Source: an uncultured Clostridia bacterium
GTDB lineage: Bacteria > Bacillota > Clostridia > Peptostreptococcales > Acidaminobacteraceae
Assembly (NCBI GenBank): GCA_937880545.1
Contig: CALFKA010000120.1
Coordinates: forward strand, 1-12,231
DNA length: 12,231 nt
Direction of reading: 5' to 3'
The notes under the pieces were generated by a model. It saw only the letters and a program-made list of their open reading frames with translations. It had not been told where the DNA came from and ran no database searches. The translations under genes were made by a program, and so were the position numbers. Below, one piece after another: positions 5,708 through 12,231 of this stretch (position 1 is its first letter; the number at the start of each line of letters is the position of its first letter).

Positions 5708-6079
5708 TTAAGGTTTTATCAGTTGGCCTGCGGCGAGCATCTTCTCTACGATCGTATACATATTCGAGACTTCCCCTACCACGAGTTTTTCTGTCAGATC
5801 AAAGAAGTTCAGACAGGTGCCACATGTAAGGATCTTGGTGCCTGTGCTCTGTAGTTTTTTGAGGTCATCGAGAATCTCTGAACCTTCACAGGTAAGATAC
5901 GCCGCTTCGTTGTAGACGAGGACAGTGTCAATGGGTGACTTCTGCTCAGCTAGCGTATAAGCGAAGCTGCGCATCAGGATATCTCCGAGTTCTCTGTTAC
6001 TCTCTCCCATATACCGTGAAGACAGGACAAGGACCGTCTCTCTCTTCTTTTCCTCAGAGGTGGTTATGTTCTTTTCCAT
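5708..6079 (-). CDS. DsrE-like protein resembling the C-terminal domain of YedF (selenium metabolism)
   Basis: The 123-aa product matches the C-terminal DsrE-like half of YedF, a sulfurtransferase-like protein associated with selenium metabolism. Seen features: VLVLSSRYMGESNRELGDILMRSFAYTL at about 16-43, VYNEAAYLTCEGSEILDDLKKL (C64), a CGTCLNFF motif (C86 and C89) and VGEVSNMYTIVEKML near the end. Full YedF (about 200 aa) has an N-terminal TusA/SirA-like domain with a CPxP motif; that domain is absent here and there is no room for it upstream. I chose the ATG at 6079 because AAGGAAGG lies about six bases before it; the ATG at 6097 has poorer spacing. The gene is divergent from a LysR regulator, the typical target arrangement. 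Whether it acts in selenium or sulfur transfer cannot be shown here. Confidence 0.85.
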   Translation of the reverse strand: MEKNITTSEEKKRETVLVLSSRYMGESNRELGDILMRSFAYTLAEQKSPIDTVLVYNEAAYLTCEGSEILDDLKKLQSTGTKILTCGTCLNFFDLTEKLVVGEVSNMYTIVEKMLAAGQLIKP

Positions 6080-6111
6080 CAGTACCTTCCTTTTCATTTT
6101 CCTTGAACCGA

Positions 6112-6139
6112 TTGATACAAATCGATATACTCAGAGTAT
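6112..6139. promoter_or_regulatory. Possible LysR operator between the divergent genes
   Basis: The 79-base gap between the divergent start codons contains a 13-base palindrome, ATACTC-A-GAGTAT (6127-6139), that also includes a T-N11-A LysR-type box (6126-6138), and an outer pair TGATAC/GTATCA. LysR proteins usually bind such sites to control the divergent gene and themselves. TTGATA at 6112-6117 could be a -35 box for lysR, with only a weak -10. Confidence 0.45.
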
Positions 6140-6158
6140 CACATCTTTAGGAGAAATT

Positions 6159-7058
6159 ATGGATTTCCGTCAATTAGAGGCCTTTGTATGCACCGTAGAA
6201 CTGAAAAGTTTTACCGCCGCTGCACAAAAGCTTTTTCTAAGTCAGCCGACCATCAGCTCCCATGTGAGTTCTCTTGAGAAGGAGCTTGGTACGCAGCTGA
6301 TCCGGCGTACAAGCAAAGAGTTTGTCGTCACCCCTGAGGGAGAGCGCCTCTACGTGCTTGCCCAAGGAATGCTGCGTATGCGCGAGCAGGCTGTAGGAGA
6401 ACTCAGTGATCAGCACGCAAAAGATCTTCCAATTGGAGTGTCGACCATCCCTGCTCAGAGTCTTCTGCCAAAGATATTAAAAGCCTTTTCAGATCTCTAT
6501 CCTGAAGTCCATTTCTCCGTAGAGCAGTCGGAGAGTCTCGATATCATTGAGAAAGTCTCTCAGAGAAATCTGGAGATCGGGTTTGTGGGCATGATAATCG
6601 ATGAAAGTGCCTGCACATACTTGCCGCTCGTGCACGACGAACTGGTCATCGCCACACCCAACAATACACACTTTGAGAGCCTGAAGGATCGCGGTGTCAC
6701 TGTTCGAGAACTTCTGAAAGAGCCCCTGATTCTCCGCTCAGAGCTTTCCGCCAGCGAAAGAGAAGCCGAGACATTTCTCACATCCATCGGCTTGTCTCTG
6801 GAAGACCTTCATATCGTCGCTCGGATGAATGATGCGCAGCTCGTCTCGCGCTGTGTAGCCAAAGGGCTTGGCATCTCCATCATCTCAAAAAACGCGGTTG
6901 AAGAAGATGTCATCATGGGAGATACGCTGATCTTTCCCTTGTCAGATCCTCCACTGGTGCGCACACTCTATATGGTGTACCGGGATGATGAGTTCCTCAC
7001 AAAAGTGGCTCGTCGTTTTGTCCAGATGATGGAGGAATCCTTCGCTCTTACTTCCTAA
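6159..7058 (+). CDS. LysR family transcriptional regulator (selenium metabolism-associated type)
   Basis: The 299-aa protein is a full-length LysR regulator. Residues 1-60 form the winged helix-turn-helix (MDFRQLEAFVCTVELKSFTAAAQKLFLSQPTISSHVSSLEKELG), followed by a linker helix and a two-lobed effector-binding domain (about 90-295, starting with PIGVSTIPAQSLLPKIL). The N-terminus and the pairing with a YedF-like gene fit the LysR subfamily found beside selenium genes in clostridia; the effector is unknown. I chose the ATG at 6159, which has AGGAG five bases upstream; the frame stays open 33 codons further upstream but without family similarity. The stop overlaps the convergent DUF4153 gene by four bases. 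Confidence 0.92.
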   Translation: MDFRQLEAFVCTVELKSFTAAAQKLFLSQPTISSHVSSLEKELGTQLIRRTSKEFVVTPEGERLYVLAQGMLRMREQAVGELSDQHAKDLPIGVSTIPAQSLLPKILKAFSDLYPEVHFSVEQSESLDIIEKVSQRNLEIGFVGMIIDESACTYLPLVHDELVIATPNNTHFESLKDRGVTVRELLKEPLILRSELSASEREAETFLTSIGLSLEDLHIVARMNDAQLVSRCVAKGLGISIISKNAVEEDVIMGDTLIFPLSDPPLVRTLYMVYRDDEFLTKVARRFVQMMEESFALTS

Positions 7059-8680
7059 TCATAGAAGAACATGAGTAGAGACAGCGAGTAGATGGGTTTT
7101 TCCTGGATCGAATCACCATCTACTTGACGCAGATAGAGTCTCAGCTTTCCGAAATCCCCTTCCCAGTCTTTGGGAAGTTCTCGCTGAACTTCATCTGTGG
7201 CCCACGCATACACATCAATGGCGGTGCTCTCACCGTCTTTTTTTATTGTCAACATCTGCCCATCAAAGGACAGATCGAAGTCTCCCACTTTTTTGTCGCC
7301 CTTCTCATAGAGGGAGAGCATTCGCATCGAGGAAGCTCCATCGAGTGCAAATGATGCGTCTTCATCTCGAAAGTAACTGAAGTAGGTGCTCTGCCAATCA
7401 GGAGCTGACGGTCTGATTCCAAACACGGCTTCAAATTCCTGATCCGTCTCTACCGAGGGGATGTAGGCGATATAACCAAGTCCGTCATTGTAGCGTAGAT
7501 AGTTGAGACTGCTGCGGATCTTATTGGCCTTTTCCACAGAGAGATCCTTCTTAGGGATAATCACCTCTCCCTGTAGCATCCCCTCTTCCCGTAATATCGC
7601 CTCTATGCGTGAGACCTGATTCTTTACCGCCTGAGCCCAGGCATTGGTGGGGAGAATCATGAGGACAAGGGTGATAATCATCGCGAAGTATACAATGACT
7701 CGCGGTTGGAAACGTTTCTGCACGCCGAGGAGAATCAGGCTGACGCTCGACCAGATGGCAGCGCCAATCAGGAGTATCCGGTTCTGGGTAAATCCATAGG
7801 CATTGATGCGGATAGATATCGCAAGAAATAGGATTCCCATCAGGGGAAGCACCAAAAGAGAGAACCTGTCTTTCAGATGGAGTTCTCCCGAGCGCGCTCT
7901 TCGCGCAATCATCAGTGCTACGACAAAGAGGCTGTACCACAGGACCAGGTGGGAGACGAGTCCCTCCGGCCATGTCCTGGTAATCAGGACGCGGGCAAAG
8001 AAAATATACAGAATGATCGTATAGATATAACTGAGGGGGATGAGGACTTTATCCATGAGGAGCAGAAATAATTTCGGGTACTCTTCTGTTCTCGGGGCTT
8101 CACTAGCCGTGATAAAAAACGGTACCGCAAACAGTAGCGCCACACCGTAAAAGATGTCCAGGTAGTATCGCCACACATTCGGAATTTTAAAGATCAGCTG
8201 ATCGATGAGAAGGAGGAGGAAGGAAAGGCCTGCATAGAGCACGATGCCAAAGAGGATCGTCTGCAGTGCTTTGGCGAGTCTGTTGACAAACTCCTCACTC
8301 ATTGATTTGAGCTCTCCCTCCTTTAGCGCACTGGCAAGCGCCACAAGAAGCAGGCTGCCCACATAGCCAAGCTGCTGATAGGGGGACATTTTGCTGGTGT
8401 TTAGAAATAGCAAATAGACCGCAACCGTAAGCACTAGGCTCAATCCAATCAAAGGAAGTTGCGTCTTCTTGTTTCGAAGCAGTGTCACAGCATAAAGAGA
8501 GAGCATGAGAAACAGCAATGCCAGTGGAATCGCTGTAGCTAATTTCCCAGTGATCCACTCGTGATTTTGAGCCACGAGACTCACAAAAAGTGCAGCTGCG
8601 GACAGACTTAATGCCGCAGCTTCTCGGTAAGCTCTTTCGATGTTCGGACCGATTCGTCGGACAGTATCGATGAATTTCAT
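7055..8680 (-). CDS. DUF4153 domain-containing membrane protein
   Basis: The 541-aa product has about eleven hydrophobic segments in its first 350 residues (for example about 22-38, 47-68, 76-93, 104-119, 140-162, 174-192, 212-234, 244-260, 273-291, 302-320 and 327-345), then a soluble C-terminal domain of about 190 residues. Layout and local sequence (GYVGSLLLVALASALKEG and the LLLLIDQLIFKI segment) fit the DUF4153 family, whose function is not established. The ATG overlaps the mutS2 stop by four bases (ATGA) and has no visible ribosome site, so it is probably translationally coupled to mutS2. The C-terminal domain is likely outside the membrane by its position after the last segment, but topology is inferred. 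Confidence 0.78.
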   Translation of the reverse strand: MKFIDTVRRIGPNIERAYREAAALSLSAAALFVSLVAQNHEWITGKLATAIPLALLFLMLSLYAVTLLRNKKTQLPLIGLSLVLTVAVYLLFLNTSKMSPYQQLGYVGSLLLVALASALKEGELKSMSEEFVNRLAKALQTILFGIVLYAGLSFLLLLIDQLIFKIPNVWRYYLDIFYGVALLFAVPFFITASEAPRTEEYPKLFLLLMDKVLIPLSYIYTIILYIFFARVLITRTWPEGLVSHLVLWYSLFVVALMIARRARSGELHLKDRFSLLVLPLMGILFLAISIRINAYGFTQNRILLIGAAIWSSVSLILLGVQKRFQPRVIVYFAMIITLVLMILPTNAWAQAVKNQVSRIEAILREEGMLQGEVIIPKKDLSVEKANKIRSSLNYLRYNDGLGYIAYIPSVETDQEFEAVFGIRPSAPDWQSTYFSYFRDEDASFALDGASSMRMLSLYEKGDKKVGDFDLSFDGQMLTIKKDGESTAIDVYAWATDEVQRELPKDWEGDFGKLRLYLRQVDGDSIQEKPIYSLSLLMFFYD

Positions 8681-11022
8681 TTTAATTTTACCATTGTGAC
8701 GCCATCACCGCCTTCGTAGTAACCACCGAAGCGGAATTCCTCTACGTATCGGTTATTCTTCAAGTATTCCTGTACAAACTTCCTCAGGACACCCGTCCCT
8801 TTTCCGTGGATGATCTCCAGCTGTGGAGGATTCGTGGTAAGAGCCTGGGCGAGGAAGCGTTCCAATGCGATTCTCGCAGACTCCACGTCTTTTCCACGCA
8901 GATCGAGACTTGTCTGTACGACGGCAGGCTGTGCATCACCCTGTCTTTTTGATGTGGTGGGGCTAATATCTTCTTCCACCTTTTGAACATCCTGGATATT
9001 GAGGCTCATCTTGATAATACCCACCATCGCACGGAAGTTGCCATTTTCATCGACGGGGCTGATGACCCTGCCCTTCGCCTGCAAGTGTGGAATATAAATC
9101 GCTTCTCCCTCGAGGAGCCGCACCGGCGGTTTGTGGGAGGGGCGTTTCTTCTTTTCTTTTTTCCTGACACGCTCACCGGCTTGTCGAAGTTTCTCCTGCT
9201 GCTGCTCCATTGCCTGGTAGTCCACTCCTGTACGCAGGGCTCGGAGTTCTTTCATGATGGTGCGCGCTTCTTCCTGTGTAGTAAACAGGAGTTCTCTCGC
9301 TTCTTCTTTCGCTTCTTCGAGCATCGCTTCTCGCTGCTGTTGCAGACGATCAAGCCGTGATTCGAGGTCGTGACGGAGTTTTTCTGCCTCTCTGGAAGTC
9401 TTCCTGGCTTCTTCCAGTTCTTTCTCTCCCTCCGATCTCTGTCTCTCCAGCTGGGAGAGCAGTTCGTCGAGCTGGGCACTCTGCCCTTCCAGGAAATGAT
9501 CGGCTCTTGTTAGTATCGACTCCGGCATACCCAGCTTCCTAGAGATCTCAAACGCATTGGAGCTTCCGGGGATTCCCATCAAAAGACGAAACGTTGGAGA
9601 AAGTGTCGCTACATCAAACTCGACAGAGGCATTCTCATAACCTTCTTCTGTCAGAGCAAACTCTTTGATCTCGCTGTAGTGGCTGGTGGCAAAGACCATG
9701 CTGCCTCGCTCCTGAAGTTCAATCAGGATGCTGCGGGCAAGCGCCGCCCCTTCCTGGGGGTCTGTTCCCGCTCCCAGTTCATCGAGGAGGACAAGGCTTT
9801 TGCGGTCCGCTGCCTTTAAGATCTGTACGACATTTGTCATATGTGATGAGAAAGTCGAAAGGGACTGTTCAATACTCTGCTCATCCCCAATATCCGCATA
9901 GATATCTTCAAAGAAGGGCAGCGATGAGTCACTCTGAGCTGCGATAGGCAGTCCGTACTGATGCATGAGACAGGCAAGGCCCAGATTTTTAAGCGCGACG
10001 GTCTTTCCTCCGGTGTTTGGGCCTGTAATCACAAGAATCCTCGCCTGTTCTCCAAAATCCATGTCCATCGGCACCACCGTCTTTGGTTCAAGAAGAGGAT
10101 GGCGCGCTTTCTTCAGAATGATGTGACCTTCTGTGATCTTTGGAATATTGCCGTTGATAGAGAGTGCAAACTTACCCAGACCGAAGAGCATAAACAGGTG
10201 GGTGACCAGTTCCTGGTTGGTTAGGATGGATATCTTCTCCTCCCCAATCCTTCCGCTTAACTCAAGAAGAATCCGGTGGATCTCCTTCTGCTCTTCACTT
10301 CGAAGCTCCCGCAGTTCATTGTTCATCTCGACGAGTGCCATGGGCTCAATATAGAGCGTATTGCCGCTTGCTGATCTGTCATGCACCATCCCGGGAACCC
10401 TTCGTTTGTGTTCTGCTTTTACCGGAATGACGAAGCGATCGCTTCGCATGGTCACAAAGGACTCCTGAAGGACATCGGTAAGCGCCCGATCACTCAGGAA
10501 AGAATCGATTTTCCTGCGAATGGCCACTTCGCTCGACTGAATGGCGCGACGAATGGAGGCAAGCTTCGCAGAAGCGCTGCTTTTGATCTCGCCGTCATCG
10601 GCGACGACCTCTTCAATGCGCTCCTCCAAATGCCTCTGTGGCAAGATCCTCCGGGCATAGTCAAACATTCTCGGAAATTCCTCTTGCTCAGAGAGCAGGT
10701 TTTCAAAAAACAGAAACACCCGCCGATGTGTGCGCAGCGTATCCATGACAGACAACAAGGTAGTGGGTTGTAAAACACCTCCGATGGAGGCAAGCCCTAT
10801 ATCTTCACTTAAGTCTCTCAGGGGACCGTCGGGCAGAGGAGAAAAGCCCAGTTGGAGGCGTATTGCCTCATCACACTGAGCTTTCCATTGTTCCAATTCG
10901 GCAGGGTGCCGTGCAAAACCGCGGCTTCGAAGCTTTTCGCGTGCTCCGGCCGAGGATATTTGATCAAGTACGTGCTCGAGGACTTTTTCAAACTCAAGCC
11001 GTCTTAGAGTCTGGGGAAGCAT
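8677..11022 (-). CDS. mutS2: MutS2 ATPase/endonuclease with C-terminal Smr domain
   Basis: MutS2 is a MutS paralogue without the mismatch-reading domain. In other bacteria it is linked to suppression of recombination and to rescue of collided ribosomes. The 781-aa product is of normal length. Seen: helical lever and clamp region at about 1-300; ATPase core with Walker A GPNTGGKT (334-341), STFSSHM (389-395), Walker B LVLLDELGAGTD (410-421) and the SHYSEIK segment (447-453); a long Glu/Arg/Gln-rich coiled coil at about 511-625; a basic linker; a small beta domain at about 636-670; and the Smr domain from about 705 with LDLRGKD and HGKGTGVLR. The ATG directly abuts the zapA stop (TAG-ATG) without a clear ribosome site, which points to coupling. 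The order pheT-zapA-mutS2 is a reduced form of the B. subtilis arrangement, lacking cvpA and polX in between. Confidence 0.97.
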   Translation of the reverse strand: MLPQTLRRLEFEKVLEHVLDQISSAGAREKLRSRGFARHPAELEQWKAQCDEAIRLQLGFSPLPDGPLRDLSEDIGLASIGGVLQPTTLLSVMDTLRTHRRVFLFFENLLSEQEEFPRMFDYARRILPQRHLEERIEEVVADDGEIKSSASAKLASIRRAIQSSEVAIRRKIDSFLSDRALTDVLQESFVTMRSDRFVIPVKAEHKRRVPGMVHDRSASGNTLYIEPMALVEMNNELRELRSEEQKEIHRILLELSGRIGEEKISILTNQELVTHLFMLFGLGKFALSINGNIPKITEGHIILKKARHPLLEPKTVVPMDMDFGEQARILVITGPNTGGKTVALKNLGLACLMHQYGLPIAAQSDSSLPFFEDIYADIGDEQSIEQSLSTFSSHMTNVVQILKAADRKSLVLLDELGAGTDPQEGAALARSILIELQERGSMVFATSHYSEIKEFALTEEGYENASVEFDVATLSPTFRLLMGIPGSSNAFEISRKLGMPESILTRADHFLEGQSAQLDELLSQLERQRSEGEKELEEARKTSREAEKLRHDLESRLDRLQQQREAMLEEAKEEARELLFTTQEEARTIMKELRALRTGVDYQAMEQQQEKLRQAGERVRKKEKKKRPSHKPPVRLLEGEAIYIPHLQAKGRVISPVDENGNFRAMVGIIKMSLNIQDVQKVEEDISPTTSKRQGDAQPAVVQTSLDLRGKDVESARIALERFLAQALTTNPPQLEIIHGKGTGVLRKFVQEYLKNNRYVEEFRFGGYYEGGDGVTMVKLK

Positions 11023-11400
11023 CTATTTGGCCGCCTTTAACTCCTGAATCTGTGTGTTCTTCTCCAGGAGGAGTTCCTGCAGCTGGCCGACACGGCCTTC
11101 CCACTGCAGCTGCTGTTGACGCAGAGACTGAATCTCTTTTCTCAGATTCATGCTCTCTTTATCCGAAGGACTTCCGCCATCGGCAGCGTCGATCATCTCC
11201 TGTAGTTCCACAATCTGATCACTCATGTAGATCATGACATAGCGATAGACCATATTGGCCGAAAGGGACAAGTCTTTTCTGCGCACAAGATTGATCAGGT
11301 CTTCCACTTGTTTGACAACTTTGTCAATTCTCTCCTGTGGCGCCTCGGTAAGCATGACGACGGTTCCGCCGTCGACGTTGAGGGAAACGCGTTTACTCAT
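11023..11400 (-). CDS. zapA: Cell division protein ZapA
   Basis: ZapA binds and bundles FtsZ at the division ring. The 125-aa product has an N-terminal ZapA-like globular region at about 1-70 (MSKRVSLNVDGGTVVML... then a helix ending YVMIYMSDQIVELQEMID) and a C-terminal coiled coil at about 80-125 rich in Leu, Gln, Arg and Glu. The sequence alone is weakly conserved; the call leans on the length, the architecture and the position between pheT and mutS2, where Bacillota carry zapA. The ATG has GGAGG four bases upstream and starts eight bases after the pheT stop. Confidence 0.88.
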   Translation of the reverse strand: MSKRVSLNVDGGTVVMLTEAPQERIDKVVKQVEDLINLVRRKDLSLSANMVYRYVMIYMSDQIVELQEMIDAADGGSPSDKESMNLRKEIQSLRQQQLQWEGRVGQLQELLLEKNTQIQELKAAK

Positions 11401-11408
11401 TATTCCTC

Positions 11409-12231
11409 CTACCTTCTCTGAGCATGTAGCTGCGTCTGCAGTCCTGAGTATATTCTATCATAGATTTCTTCCACTTCTTCGGTATTGAGTGTTCTCTCAT
11501 TTGAGCCGAAGACCATGTGATATGCCATGCTCTTCTTTCCTTCCCAGGAAGGCTGTGTAAACGTATCAAATAATTGGACATCGGTCAGAAGGGGAACACC
11601 CTGTGCCTTGATGATCTCCATAATTTCTTCATGGCTCACCCGTTCATCGACAAGAATGGCTATATCGCGAGTAGCGGTCGGGAAGCGGCTTGCGGGAGTA
11701 AATACCGTCTCCAGAATATCATACCGGAACAGATGGCTCAGATTGATCTCTGCCAGTACCACTTCTCCCTCCAGCTCCCAGGCGGAAGCAATTTTGGGAT
11801 GCAGGATCCCCATGCTCCCCACTACCTTGTCATCGAGCACGATGTCGGCTGAGCGACCTGGATGATAAAAAGTGGAGGATCCCTGGACAAATCTGCCTTC
11901 TACTCCGAATTCTTCAAAGACTGTCTCGATTTTTCCTTTTACATCATAGAAGTCTCCGGCGTCAAGAGTGCCGATGGAGAGTTTCTTCTCCTGCAGCATC
12001 TCTTCGCCCTCTCGATGGAAGACATGGCCTATTTCATAGATAGCCTGCTCCTGTGCGCCTTTCTTTTGGTTACTGACAAGGCACTCCAGTGCCGTCACCA
12101 AAAGTGACGGACGCATCTGAGAAAACTCTTCTCCCAGAGGATTTAGGAGCATCAGCGGCTCTTGATCGTCAAGCCCCAGGCGCTTCACATTCCCGGGAGA
12201 GACAAAAGAATAGCCGAGGATCTCATCGAGC
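11409..12231 (-). CDS. pheT: Phenylalanine--tRNA ligase beta subunit, C-terminal part (5' end outside window)
   Basis: PheT is the beta chain of the alpha2-beta2 enzyme that charges tRNA-Phe. The last 273 codons are present, from the window edge to the TAG at 11409. Seen: the catalytic-like core block YSFVSP, then LNPLGEEFSQMRPSLL and YEIGHVF, which are typical of the beta-chain B6/B7 region, and the ferredoxin-fold anticodon-binding domain at the end, starting at about SRFPTATRDIAILV and finishing with LNTEEVEEIYDRI. A complete chain is about 800 aa, so roughly two thirds lies beyond the window. It heads the operon with zapA, mutS2 and the DUF4153 gene. Confidence 0.95.
   Translation of the reverse strand, partial: LDEILGYSFVSPGNVKRLGLDDQEPLMLLNPLGEEFSQMRPSLLVTALECLVSNQKKGAQEQAIYEIGHVFHREGEEMLQEKKLSIGTLDAGDFYDVKGKIETVFEEFGVEGRFVQGSSTFYHPGRSADIVLDDKVVGSMGILHPKIASAWELEGEVVLAEINLSHLFRYDILETVFTPASRFPTATRDIAILVDERVSHEEIMEIIKAQGVPLLTDVQLFDTFTQPSWEGKKSMAYHMVFGSNERTLNTEEVEEIYDRIYSGLQTQLHAQRR

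Noticed and set aside
8983..9360. 125-codon plus-strand frame opposite mutS2
   Set aside because: It is antisense to the MutS2 coiled coil and linker, with a composition explained by that coding sequence.

Overview
The window looks like part of a genome contig from an anaerobic, Clostridia- or Tissierellia-like member of the Bacillota. This is inferred from several signs: the pheT-zapA-mutS2 gene order, a T-box leader before argS, strong GGAGG ribosome binding sites, an ECF promoter of the TGAAAC-N16-CGTT type, an IS200 copy of clostridial flavour, and a YedF-like/LysR selenium-associated pair. The exact genus cannot be read from the sequence. The first 47 bases are not genomic: they are the Illumina TruSeq index adapter, so genomic sequence begins at about 48.

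Layout. Bases 48-1413 hold a minus-strand operon, ispD - ispF - cysteine-rich small protein. The genes are packed with a 4-bp GTGA overlap and then a stop codon abutting a start codon, and the last gene is cut off by the contig end. Bases 1414-2121 are a decayed stretch. It contains a near-consensus ECF sigma promoter followed by a broken fragment of an ECF sigma factor gene. Bases 2122-4068 hold argS on the minus strand, with a strong terminator at its end and a T-box leader at its front, so tRNA-Arg charging probably controls it. A rhomboid protease gene (4105-4869, plus) diverges from argS.

Bases about 4884-5633 are an IS200/IS605-family element: one Y1 (HUH) transposase gene flanked by hairpin-rich ends. 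The start codon lies just after a hairpin that masks its ribosome binding site. A 19-bp insertion breaks the frame after nine codons, so the copy is probably defective. Next comes a YedF C-terminal-like DsrE protein (minus) and a divergent LysR regulator (plus), resembling the pair linked to selenium metabolism in clostridia.

From 12231 down to 7055 is a minus-strand operon: pheT (5' partial), zapA, mutS2 and a DUF4153 membrane protein. It couples aminoacyl-tRNA synthesis, division-ring assembly and a MutS2 ATPase/Smr nuclease by short gaps and a 4-bp overlap. It ends in a 4-bp tail-to-tail overlap with the LysR gene, with no visible terminator.

No clearly undescribed system is evident. The best leads are the adapter-chimeric end, the self-silenced and frameshifted IS200 copy, the orphan ECF promoter with a sigma remnant, the stand-alone YedF C-terminal domain with its divergent regulator, and the unidentified 0.5-kb stretch at 1414-1908.
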